Assembly: GCA_035526825.1 (NCBI GenBank)
Contig: DATLBT010000058.1
Span: 1-14,053, forward strand
Length of the DNA: 14,053 nucleotides
From: JACPFV01 sp035526825
GTDB taxonomy: Bacteria; Pseudomonadota; Gammaproteobacteria; Nevskiales; Nevskiaceae
Reading direction: 5' to 3'
Shown: positions 1-6,621 of the stretch, in pieces
Layout of the letters: every line of letters begins with the position of its first letter
How positions within the stretch are numbered: position 1 is the first letter of the stretch
Notes under the pieces: generated by a model
The model's database searches: none
What the model saw: only the letters and a program-made list of their open reading frames with translations
Told to the model about the DNA's origin: nothing
Translations under genes and position numbers: made by a program

Positions 1-401
1 CGCAGGAACGGCGTGTCGAGCAGCGCGAACAGGTGCAGCAGGACGAACACGCCAGCGAAGGTGATGGTGCGCGCGAGCGCGGCATCGGCGTCGAGGGCCC
101 AGGTCATCGAGCACGCGCTCAGCCCGATCAGCACCGCGAGCGCGAGCGACACGTCGCTGCACAGGTTCTGCAATGCGCGTGCAAGGAGAACGCGGTCGTT
201 GAGCAGGTGCAGGCAGAGGCCCAGCAGTGCCGCGGCGGTGAGCGCCTTCATGCCACTGGCACCTGCGCTGGGCAGCAGGCCCTCGAACGGCAGCGCCGCG
301 GCGAGCAGCAACGGGCCATAACGCCAGTCGAGCAGCATCAGCACGAGCCCGCTGCACAGCAGCACCGCCCCGAGCAGGGCGAGGGGCCAGAGGTCGCTCA
401 T
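1..401 (-). CDS. O-antigen ligase/polymerase-type membrane protein (N-terminal part, runs off the left edge)
   Basis: The reverse strand is open from an ATG at 401 to the window edge, giving 133 N-terminal residues. It begins MSDLWPLALLGAVLLCSG and is strongly hydrophobic, with several predicted membrane segments joined by short charged loops such as LLDWRYGP and LNDRVLLAR. The stretch TWALDADAAL resembles the short motif after an early helix in O-antigen ligase/Wzy-type proteins (WaaL family). Those proteins sit in the inner membrane and either join or polymerise lipid-linked sugar chains on the periplasmic side. The ATG overlaps the stop of the upstream flippase gene by ATGA, so the two are probably translationally coupled. 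The large periplasmic loop that would separate ligase from polymerase lies outside the window. The family call is moderate; membership of the polysaccharide operon is firm. Confidence 0.72.
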   Translation of the reverse strand, partial: MSDLWPLALLGAVLLCSGLVLMLLDWRYGPLLLAAALPFEGLLPSAGASGMKALTAAALLGLCLHLLNDRVLLARALQNLCSDVSLALAVLIGLSACSMTWALDADAALARTITFAGVFVLLHLFALLDTPFL

Positions 402-1678
402 GCGAACTTCCCTGGGACGATTTCGCGCAGCAGGTCGTCGCCGCGGCGGGCAAGGGCAAAGAGCCCCAGTTCGCCGACGACCAATACGAGCGCGTAGGTC
501 CACGCGATCGATTCGAGCGACAACGGCAACGCCACTGAGGCGAAGCCGAACACGGTGAGGCGCGCGAGGTTGACCAGGGCCTCGAGCTGCGGCTCGCCGC
601 GGGCGTGCAGCAGCGCGTTGGGCAAGCCGAGCGCCGCAGCGATCAGCGTCGCGCCGCCCATCGCCAGCAGCAGCACTGCGCCGCGGGCGTGCTCGGCGCC
701 GAGCAGCTGCTCGTAGTGGGCGCAGGCCACGATCAACGCGAGGGCCGCTACCGCGAATGCCGGGAAGCTCGCGCGCGGCAGCCACGCACGAGCCGCGTCG
801 CGGGCTTGCCGACTCGCGGCGCGCACCAGCTGCGGCAGCGCCACGCTGCGCAGCGCATCGCCCAGCATCGCGAACACCAGCGTCGCCGTGAGGGCGCCGG
901 CGAGCACGCCGAGTTCGTCCTGCGAGACCAGGATCGCCGCGATGAACAGCGGCGCGCGCGTGAACGCGACGAACGCCACGGATGCCAGCCCGGTCCAGCG
1001 CGCGTACATCAACACGCGCATCGCCGACTCGGGATCCGGCGCGCGCAGCAGGACCAGGCGCGGCAGCAGCAGCAGGCACTGCGGGAAGACGTACAGCGCG
1101 AAGATCACCTGGCCCGCCGTGAGCGACTCGTACGCCAGCACTGCGCAAAACGTGCACAGGCGCAGGACCCCACAGGCGGCGCTGGTCCACTGCATGGCGC
1201 GGAAGTCACCGCGCGCCTGGTCGGAAGCGCGCGCGCTCATCCACACGCCGAGTACCGCGGCGCCGGCGGCCGTGATGAATTGCAGGCCATCCTCGGAGAT
1301 GGAGAGCAGGACGATCGTGACGCCAAGCAGCAACTTGACGAGCAGCACGGTATCGCCCGCGGTGTCGGCGCGCGATGGGTCCCTGGCGGCAACGCGCACA
1401 AGCGCCGTGCTGCTGCCCCAATCGGTGAGCGTGGCGACGAGGACGATGCTCGCGAGCGCGACGCCAAGCTCGCCAAACGCGGCGGCCGGCAGGAGACTGC
1501 CGGAGTACAGCGTGATGACGAACGCCATCGCGTTGTTGAAGGCATTGCCGGCGAGGAGGCCGAACGCCGGGCGGATGAGCGATCGGTGGTAGGGGCCCTG
1601 GCCCCGACTTGCTTCGCCACCGACGATCGGGCCCCGGGCCCCTCCTACAGACCGGTGTAGCCAGCGAAAGCCATTCAT
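398..1678 (-). CDS. Wzx-like oligosaccharide flippase / polysaccharide biosynthesis membrane protein
   Basis: This 426-residue protein is made mostly of hydrophobic helices, about ten to twelve, in the pattern of MATE-like polysaccharide exporters (Wzx/RfbX class). Such proteins flip undecaprenyl-linked sugar repeat units across the inner membrane. The first helix includes FGLLAGNAFNNAMAFVITL, and an acidic residue lies in the TDWGSS loop as in many flippases. The length is normal for the family. The start at 1678 overlaps the glycosyltransferase stop by ATGA, and the stop overlaps the next gene's start by ATGA, so the three form one operon. No ATG, GTG or TTG occurs in frame between residue 1 and Met51, which is already inside the first helix, so the ATG at 1678 must be used. 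As a result residues 11-31 are encoded by a REP doublet and are probably an unstructured cytoplasmic tail. Confidence 0.83.
   Translation of the reverse strand: MNGFRWLHRSVGGARGPIVGGEASRGQGPYHRSLIRPAFGLLAGNAFNNAMAFVITLYSGSLLPAAAFGELGVALASIVLVATLTDWGSSTALVRVAARDPSRADTAGDTVLLVKLLLGVTIVLLSISEDGLQFITAAGAAVLGVWMSARASDQARGDFRAMQWTSAACGVLRLCTFCAVLAYESLTAGQVIFALYVFPQCLLLLPRLVLLRAPDPESAMRVLMYARWTGLASVAFVAFTRAPLFIAAILVSQDELGVLAGALTATLVFAMLGDALRSVALPQLVRAASRQARDAARAWLPRASFPAFAVAALALIVACAHYEQLLGAEHARGAVLLLAMGGATLIAAALGLPNALLHARGEPQLEALVNLARLTVFGFASVALPLSLESIAWTYALVLVVGELGLFALARRGDDLLREIVPGKFA
1588..1648. repeat. REP doublet (BIME-like inverted pair) inside the flippase coding start
   Basis: Two inverted copies of a REP-like unit are visible. 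On the plus strand the left copy starts with the head GGTAGG at 1588, followed by the self-complementary GGGGCCCTGGCCCC. The right copy, read on the minus strand from 1648, starts GTAGG and continues with GGGGCCCGGGGCCC. A spacer of about 19 bases separates them. A GTAG head beside a GC-rich hairpin is the known mark of REP elements moved by REP-associated tyrosine transposases; two in opposite orientation form a BIME. No transposase gene is in the window. The element lies in frame in the flippase gene and codes for residues 11-31. How many copies exist elsewhere in the genome cannot be seen here. Confidence 0.75.
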
Positions 1679-2418
1679 GGCCGGACCAGCGCCGTGGCGG
1701 CGTACTTCGTGAACATTGCCACCGCTTGCGGCAGCGGGGTGCCGAGATGCTGGCGGTACAAGCGCCAGTTCGCCGCGGCGGCATGCGCCTTGTTCGCCGA
1801 CAGGCTGTCGGCCCGGCGGGTGTACACGGTCAGCGGCTCGTCGAGCCCGAACGCGCGCACGCCCTGCTGCAGCAGGGCATACCAGGTCGCCAGGTCCTGG
1901 CGCATGCGCAGCGGCGGCATGCGGAAGGGCAGCACGCGCTCCGTGTCGATCAGCACGGAGCTGGTCGCGATGACGTTATGGACGAGTAGCTGCTCGGCGC
2001 CTACGCGTGTCGGGACGCGGCGGCGGCCGAGCGCGCGGCCGCGCTCGTCGTGCACCTCGACGCCGGTATAGGCCAGCGCAGCGCGTTGAGCTTTGAGCAT
2101 CTCGACCTGGCGCGCGAGCTTGTTCGGGCGCCACCAGTCGTCGGCGTCGAGGAAGGCGAGGTAGCGTGCCGATGCGCGCTCGATGCCGGCGTTGCGTGCC
2201 GCAGCCGCGCCGCGGTTGCTGGAGAAAGACAGGAGCTGGATACGCGGCTCGAGGCGGCCCAGCGCGCGGATGCGCGCGACCGAGTCGTCGCTGGAGCCGT
2301 CGTCGACCACGATCACGTCCACATCGACGCCTTCCTGCGACAAGGCGGACGCCAGCGCGCGCTCGATGAACGTCGCTGCGTTGTAGCAGGGTATGACCGT
2401 GCTGACCCGCGCACCCAT
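1675..2418 (-). CDS. Family 2 (GT-A) glycosyltransferase
   Basis: This 247-residue cytoplasmic protein has the classic GT2 layout. VSTVIPCYN (residues 5-13) opens the nucleotide-binding fold, VVDDGSSDD (about 37-45) follows, the metal-binding DAD lies at 91-93 in FLDADDWW, and a likely catalytic base is Asp175 in RMRQDLATW. It should transfer a sugar from a nucleotide donor to a lipid-linked glycan intermediate; donor and acceptor cannot be read from sequence. The frame extends upstream to 2466, but the ATG at 2418 is preferred because it starts just before the first beta strand, as in the family, and has a GGAG four bases upstream. It is the first gene of the minus-strand polysaccharide operon, and its stop overlaps the flippase start by ATGA. 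Confidence 0.9.
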   Translation of the reverse strand: MGARVSTVIPCYNAATFIERALASALSQEGVDVDVIVVDDGSSDDSVARIRALGRLEPRIQLLSFSSNRGAAAARNAGIERASARYLAFLDADDWWRPNKLARQVEMLKAQRAALAYTGVEVHDERGRALGRRRVPTRVGAEQLLVHNVIATSSVLIDTERVLPFRMPPLRMRQDLATWYALLQQGVRAFGLDEPLTVYTRRADSLSANKAHAAAANWRLYRQHLGTPLPQAVAMFTKYAATALVRP

Positions 2419-2572
2419 GCGACTCCACGCTCCCTTGACCAGCGGTGGCCGGCTCCACAGGGACACTCGGTCCGGGCGCCTGTTCCATCGAGAACTTGGA
2501 GGGGGACGAGCGGTCTACGAGGAACGCCGGCCGGGGGGCTGCAGGAGCGGAGCGGCAGTTCGGGAGATCACG
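2419..2572. promoter_or_regulatory. Divergent intergenic region between glycosyltransferase and tyrosine-kinase genes
   Basis: About 154 bases separate the two divergent starts, so promoters for both directions should lie here. I see no convincing -35/-10 pair on either strand; a TTGACC at 2435-2440 has no good -10 partner downstream. One inverted repeat, GTTC-N6-GAAC (GTTCCATCGAGAAC, 2482-2495), lies near the middle and could be an operator. The plus-strand gene has a ribosome-binding site GGGAG at 2562-2566, six bases before its ATG. Confidence 0.4.
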
Positions 2573-4687
2573 ATGTCCGCAGCGGGACCCAACCAGACGC
2601 AGCATCGCGAGCTCGACCTGCCCGAGCTGCTCGCCGTGCTTGCGCGCAATCGCTGGCTGTTCGCCGGCATCGTGGCCGGCACGCTCGCGCTCGGCGCGCT
2701 CTACCTCCTTCTCGCGCCGCCCGTGTACCGCGCCGACGCACTGGTGCAGGTCGAGACGGAACAGGAATCGGTGAACGCGCTGCTCGGAGATGTCGCCACC
2801 CTGCTCGGCGCACAGACGCCGGTTGCGGCGGAAATCGAGATCCTGCGCTCGCGCAAGGTGCTCGGCGCCGCGATCGACCAGCTAGGGCTCGAGATCGTGT
2901 CGCAGCCCGACCGCATGCCGCTGTTCGGTGCCGCCTGGGCGCGCTGGAACGGCAAGCCCGCGCCGACCATCGCGATCGGGAAACTCGAGGTGCCGCCGCT
3001 CTACTTGGAGGAGTGGCTTGCGCTGGAAGTCGGCAGCGACGGCAACTACAGCTTGCGCGCGCCGGATGGCGAGCCGGTGCCCAACGCTGTCGTCGAGATC
3101 GGTGCGGTCGAGGCTCCAGCTGGCACGACGTTCGAATTGATGCGCCGCGATCGCGATGAACTCATGGAGGAGCTCGGCGAGCGGCTCGAGATCGCCGAGC
3201 GTGGCAAGCAATCGGGAATCATCGGCATCCGCTTCGAAGACACCGATCGCGTGCGCGCAGCGGCGCTGGTGAACGCGCTAGCCGAGGCCTGGCTGCAGCA
3301 GAACATTGCGCGCCGCTCGGCCGAAGCCCAGCAGACGCTCGCGTTCCTCGACACCCAGTTGCCCAAGGTTCGCGCCGGGGTGGAATCGTCGGAGGCGGCG
3401 TTGAACCAGTTCCGTTTGAAGCAGGGCTCGGCCGACCTCGCCAAGGAAACCGAGTTGGTCCTCCAGCACAGCGTCGCGCTCGAGACGAGGCGCGCGGAGC
3501 TTGCGCAGAACCGCGAGGCCCTGCTGCAGCGCTTCACCGCGACCCACCCGGCGATCCAGGCACTCGATGCGCAGCTCCGCGAAGTGGCGCGCGACCAGGC
3601 CGGCGTGATGGCGCGCGTGAAGCGACTGCCGGAAACGCAGCAGGAGGTTCTCGGCCTGACGCGCGATGCCCAGGTCAACGCGCAGATCTACACCTCGCTG
3701 CTCAACAGCGCGCAGGAGCTGCAGCTCATGAAGGCCGGCACGGTCGGCAACGTGCGCATCATCGACACGGCGCGCGAGCGCCTGCGGCCGGCGCGGCCGG
3801 TGCCGCCGCTGGTCATGGCCCTGTGCGCGCTGGTGGGCATCGCGCTGGGCCTGCTCGGCGTTTTCGTGCGCCGTGCCTTGCAGCAGGGGGTCGAGGATCC
3901 CGCCGTGATCGAGCGTGCCCTCGGCCTGCCGACCTATGCGACGGTGCCTTTTGCGCGCGCGCAGCGACGCTTCGCGCGCAGCCAGCCCGCCGGCCGGGCG
4001 GCGTTGCTCGCCCAACTCGATGCGGCGGATCCGGCGATCGAGGCACTGCGCAGCCTGCGCACCTCGCTGCATTTTGCCTCCGCGGAATCGCGCAGCAACG
4101 TACTGGTGCTGACTGGCCCGACGGCCGGGCTCGGCAAATCGTTTCTGGCCATGAACCTGGGCGCCGTGCTGAGCCAGGCGCGCAAGGCCGTCGTCGTGAT
4201 CGATGCCGACCTGCGCAAGGGCAAGCTGCACGAGTACGCCGGCCTTGCGCGCGGCCCGGGCGTGAGCGAGTACGTCGCGCAAGAGGCGTCGTTCGATTCC
4301 TTGGCGCGAGCGACATCCGTCGCTGGCCTCCACTTGATCACCACCGGCGCGCTGCCGCCGCATCCGGCGGAGTTGCTGTTGAATGACCGTTTCGCCCAAC
4401 TGGTCGCGGAGGCATCGCGCAAATTCGACCATGTGCTGATCGACACGCCGCCAGTGCTCGCGGTGACCGACGCCACCATTATCGGGCGGCTGGCCGGCGC
4501 GACATTGCTCGTGCTCAAATCCGGCGCCCACTCGGTTCGCGCCGTCGAGGACAGCTTGCGCCGGCTGCGGCAGGCGGGGGTCGAAGTGCACGGGTCGATC
4601 TTCAACCAGGCGGGCCTGCCGGGCAGCAGCGACGAGTACCGCTATGCTTATGAATACAGGCCGGAGCCCGCGCGCAAAACGGCCTGA
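2573..4687 (+). CDS. Wzc-like chain-length determinant fused to BY-type tyrosine autokinase
   Basis: This 704-residue inner-membrane protein is a polysaccharide co-polymerase with its kinase on the same chain. A first membrane helix lies near residues 29-48, followed by a periplasmic Wzz domain and long coiled coil (about 50-410). A second helix (about 411-432) is preceded by the usual Pro-rich segment (RPARPVPP). The cytoplasmic kinase has Walker A GPTAGLGKS (515-523), Walker A' VIDAD (to 546) and Walker B LIDTPP with Asp624. The C terminus carries a tyrosine cluster, Tyr689, 691, 693 and 695 (EYRYAYEY), the expected autophosphorylation sites. In this family, cycling between phosphorylated and dephosphorylated states controls polymer length and export. 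The frame is open back to 2393, but the ATG at 2573 has a good ribosome-binding site and gives the normal short N terminus. No Wza channel or tyrosine phosphatase is in the window. Confidence 0.93.
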   Translation: MSAAGPNQTQHRELDLPELLAVLARNRWLFAGIVAGTLALGALYLLLAPPVYRADALVQVETEQESVNALLGDVATLLGAQTPVAAEIEILRSRKVLGAAIDQLGLEIVSQPDRMPLFGAAWARWNGKPAPTIAIGKLEVPPLYLEEWLALEVGSDGNYSLRAPDGEPVPNAVVEIGAVEAPAGTTFELMRRDRDELMEELGERLEIAERGKQSGIIGIRFEDTDRVRAAALVNALAEAWLQQNIARRSAEAQQTLAFLDTQLPKVRAGVESSEAALNQFRLKQGSADLAKETELVLQHSVALETRRAELAQNREALLQRFTATHPAIQALDAQLREVARDQAGVMARVKRLPETQQEVLGLTRDAQVNAQIYTSLLNSAQELQLMKAGTVGNVRIIDTARERLRPARPVPPLVMALCALVGIALGLLGVFVRRALQQGVEDPAVIERALGLPTYATVPFARAQRRFARSQPAGRAALLAQLDAADPAIEALRSLRTSLHFASAESRSNVLVLTGPTAGLGKSFLAMNLGAVLSQARKAVVVIDADLRKGKLHEYAGLARGPGVSEYVAQEASFDSLARATSVAGLHLITTGALPPHPAELLLNDRFAQLVAEASRKFDHVLIDTPPVLAVTDATIIGRLAGATLLVLKSGAHSVRAVEDSLRRLRQAGVEVHGSIFNQAGLPGSSDEYRYAYEYRPEPARKTA

Positions 4688-4689
4688 CT

Positions 4690-4705
4690 CTTCGCCCTAG
4701 CGAAG
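4690..4705 (+). other. Small hairpin just after the tyrosine-kinase gene
   Basis: CTTCGC-CCTA-GCGAAG forms a perfect 6-bp stem with a 4-base loop two bases after the TGA of the Wzc-like gene. There is no T-run after it, so it is not a standard intrinsic terminator. It may only be a 3'-end stabilising hairpin or a weak terminator. Confidence 0.35.
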
Positions 4706-4726
4706 CGCCGTCGCGGCACTGAAATC

Positions 4727-4758
4727 TTGCCGACCCAGCGAGGTTTTCTGCGTATACT
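4727..4758 (+). promoter_or_regulatory. Candidate promoter for the fecR-to-tpsA unit
   Basis: TATACT at 4753-4758 is a good -10-like hexamer. TTGCCG at 4727-4732 is -35-like, but the 20-base spacer is longer than the usual 17, so the -35 assignment is weak. The -10 lies 37 bases before the preferred ATG of the FecR-domain gene, and GGGGCGGGGG just before that ATG can serve as a ribosome-binding site. The same TATACTCC string recurs before tpsB. It is the only good -10-like site I found ahead of this gene cluster. Confidence 0.45.
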
Positions 4759-4795
4759 CCTGTCCCTGCGGCAATAAATGTGCGGGGCGGGGGCC

Positions 4796-5878
4796 ATGAT
4801 TCGGACAAGAACTGCAGTCCGGCTGGGGGCATTGCTGCTTCTTGCCTTGGGGACGATCGGCTGCGCAGGCCATTCGGCCCGTCCCGGTGAGCCCACGGCC
4901 CGCGAACAGCCGGTCGACGGGCCGGCCGCCGTCGCTGCCGCCACGCCCGAGTCCGAAAAGCCCTTCGTCGCTACGGAAAATGAGGCGCCGGCGCTGCCGC
5001 CACCGCCGCCCACGCCCACCCTCGCGACGACTGCGACAAGTCTCGTGCTGAGCAGCAAGCCGCGGATCATTGCCAAGGTCGAGACCGTGCAGCTACCCGC
5101 CTGGGTCGAACGTGGCGGCGTAAAGGCCGCGATGAAAGCAGGCTGGGCGCTATATACCGGCGATCGCGTCGTCACCGGCCCGGAGGGCCGACTGGTGCTG
5201 AGCACTGTCGGCGAGGGACGCATACAAGTAGCCGGCGGCTCGCTGATCGCGATGACGCCCGCTTATGAATCGACGGGTGGGCCTGAACCGGCGCTACTTA
5301 CCTTGCAGCGCGGCGCAATCAGCATGACCGCGCCGATGGTGCGCTCCGGCACCTCGGGACTGCCGGTGCAAATCGGTAGTGGCATCACGGCCGACATACT
5401 GGGCGGCAATGTTTTTGCAAAGGCCGACGCCGACGAAGACGTGCTTGCACTGGTGGACGGCGTGGTTCAAGTGAGTGGACCGAAGCTCAACCCGGGCACC
5501 ATGAAGAAGGCCGACACGTTCCTGCGCGTGCCGCGCATTGGCCGGCCAACGCCGGTATCCGAGGCGGGGGGCGGTCGCCTCGCTCGCTGGCTGTCCGGCA
5601 CCGAGCTTCTGCGCAACAAGCCGCAGCTCGACGCATCGGGCACGTGGGATGTGAGCCTGAATTCGGGCTACAACGTGAAAATCCTCGAAACCATGGCGTG
5701 CCAGATCCAGGCGCGCGGCTATCCATCCGAGATCTACCCGGTGCGTGAGCCCGGCAAGCAGGTCTGGTATCGCGTGGTGGTGCGGCGCTTCAAGTCGAAG
5801 ACCGACGCGATCGATTTCCTCGGCACGGCGAAAGCCCTTGGATCGAGGGAACCCTGGGTGCTGATCCCGCAAACGTGA
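4796..5878 (+). CDS. FecR-domain lipoprotein with C-terminal SPOR-like domain
   Basis: This 360-residue protein begins with a lipoprotein signal (MIRTRTAVRLGALLLLALGTIGC, lipid Cys23). A low-complexity linker rich in Ala, Pro and Glu with PPPPPTPT follows. A FecR-type domain spans roughly 95-225 (GWALYTGDRVVTGPEGRLVL, GRIQVAGGS, ILGGNVFAKA, LALVDGVVQVSG). The last 80 residues look like a SPOR fold (GYNVKILETMACQIQARGYP, YRVVVRRFKSKTDAIDFL), which in known proteins binds denuded peptidoglycan. FecR domains are best known as periplasmic signal relays to sigma factors, but no FecI or TonB gene is nearby. ATG 4796 is preferred over ATG 4778, which adds MCGAGA, because it starts directly at the signal peptide. 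The TGA is overlapped by the phosphatase start (GTGA). Role inferred: periplasmic envelope sensor or cell-wall anchor for this operon. Confidence 0.8.
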   Translation: MIRTRTAVRLGALLLLALGTIGCAGHSARPGEPTAREQPVDGPAAVAAATPESEKPFVATENEAPALPPPPPTPTLATTATSLVLSSKPRIIAKVETVQLPAWVERGGVKAAMKAGWALYTGDRVVTGPEGRLVLSTVGEGRIQVAGGSLIAMTPAYESTGGPEPALLTLQRGAISMTAPMVRSGTSGLPVQIGSGITADILGGNVFAKADADEDVLALVDGVVQVSGPKLNPGTMKKADTFLRVPRIGRPTPVSEAGGGRLARWLSGTELLRNKPQLDASGTWDVSLNSGYNVKILETMACQIQARGYPSEIYPVREPGKQVWYRVVVRRFKSKTDAIDFLGTAKALGSREPWVLIPQT

Positions 5879-6621
5879 CGGCTGCCGCTCCAACCTTGCG
5901 CATGAACTCCGCCGGCTTGACCGACAAAGGCCGCGTGCGCGGCCACAACGAGGACGCATTCCTCGATGCCCCCGCACAGAACCTCTGGGTCGTTGCCGAC
6001 GGCATGGGTGGACACACCGCGGGCGATGTCGCCAGCAAGATGATCGTCGACCGCCTCGCGGGCGTGAAGCCGCCGGCAGATCCTGCGAGTTTCCTGGATG
6101 CGGTCGAGCAGGAGCTTTACGCGGTCAACGAAGAACTGCGCAAGCATGCCGCGCAGCGCAACGTTTCACTGATTGGCGCGACGGTCGTGACGCTGCTCGC
6201 GTCGAAGGACTACTTGATGTGCGGCTGGGCGGGCGACAGCCGCGCGTACCGCTACCAGGGCGGCCAGCTCCAGCAGATCAGCCGCGACCACAGCACGGTG
6301 CAGGAGATGCTCGATACCGGGCAGTTCACCGCGCAGCAGTTGCAGCAGACCAAGCCTTCCGGCAACACGATCACGCGTGCCGTCGGCGGGGAACTGAAGC
6401 TCTTCCTCGACTGGTCGCTCGCCGGCTACGAGGCCGACACGCAATTCCTGCTGTGCAGCGATGGACTCACCAAGGAAGTGTCGGACACGCGCATCGCCGA
6501 AGAGCTTGCCCGCAACCTCGCACCCCAGCAGACCGTCGAGAACCTCGTGAAGCTCGCGCTGGAGGCGGGCGGGCGTGACAACGTCACCGCCCTGGTCGTG
6601 CGTCCCGGAGCGGTCACATGA
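5875..6621 (+). CDS. PP2C-family (PppA/Stp-like) Ser/Thr protein phosphatase
   Basis: This 248-residue soluble cytoplasmic enzyme carries the complete bacterial PP2C motif set: RGHNED with Asp27, VADGMGGHTAGD with Asp42, GATVVTLL, WAGDSRAY with Asp121, RDHS, TRAVGG, LLCSDGLT with Asp196 and GGRDNVTALVV with Asp235. All metal-coordinating acids are present, so it should be an active Mg/Mn-dependent phosphatase for phospho-Ser/Thr. The GTG start overlaps the upstream TGA. An ATG at 5902 (MNSAGLTDKGR) would give 239 residues and also begins at the usual place; neither has a clear ribosome-binding site, so coupling to the upstream gene is likely. Its stop overlaps the kinase ATG (ATGA), which makes that kinase its probable antagonist. 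Confidence 0.95.
   Translation: MTAAAPTLRMNSAGLTDKGRVRGHNEDAFLDAPAQNLWVVADGMGGHTAGDVASKMIVDRLAGVKPPADPASFLDAVEQELYAVNEELRKHAAQRNVSLIGATVVTLLASKDYLMCGWAGDSRAYRYQGGQLQQISRDHSTVQEMLDTGQFTAQQLQQTKPSGNTITRAVGGELKLFLDWSLAGYEADTQFLLCSDGLTKEVSDTRIAEELARNLAPQQTVENLVKLALEAGGRDNVTALVVRPGAVT

Noticed and set aside
1588..1648. Intrinsic terminator between glycosyltransferase and flippase
   Set aside because: GC-rich hairpins have no T-run, carry GTAG heads and lie inside the only possible flippase reading frame; a REP doublet fits better.
605..1660. 351-codon plus-strand open frame opposite the flippase
   Set aside because: Gln/Arg-rich translation typical of antisense to a hydrophobic protein; no plausible fold or ribosome-binding site.
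2393..2572. Upstream extension of the Wzc-like gene to an ATG at 2393
   Set aside because: It would overlap the divergent glycosyltransferase start and add an Arg-rich tail; the ATG at 2573 has a good ribosome-binding site.
3278..4591. 437-codon minus-strand open frame opposite the Wzc-like gene
   Set aside because: Antisense shadow; the plus-strand frame has Walker motifs and membrane helices, this one has no recognisable features.
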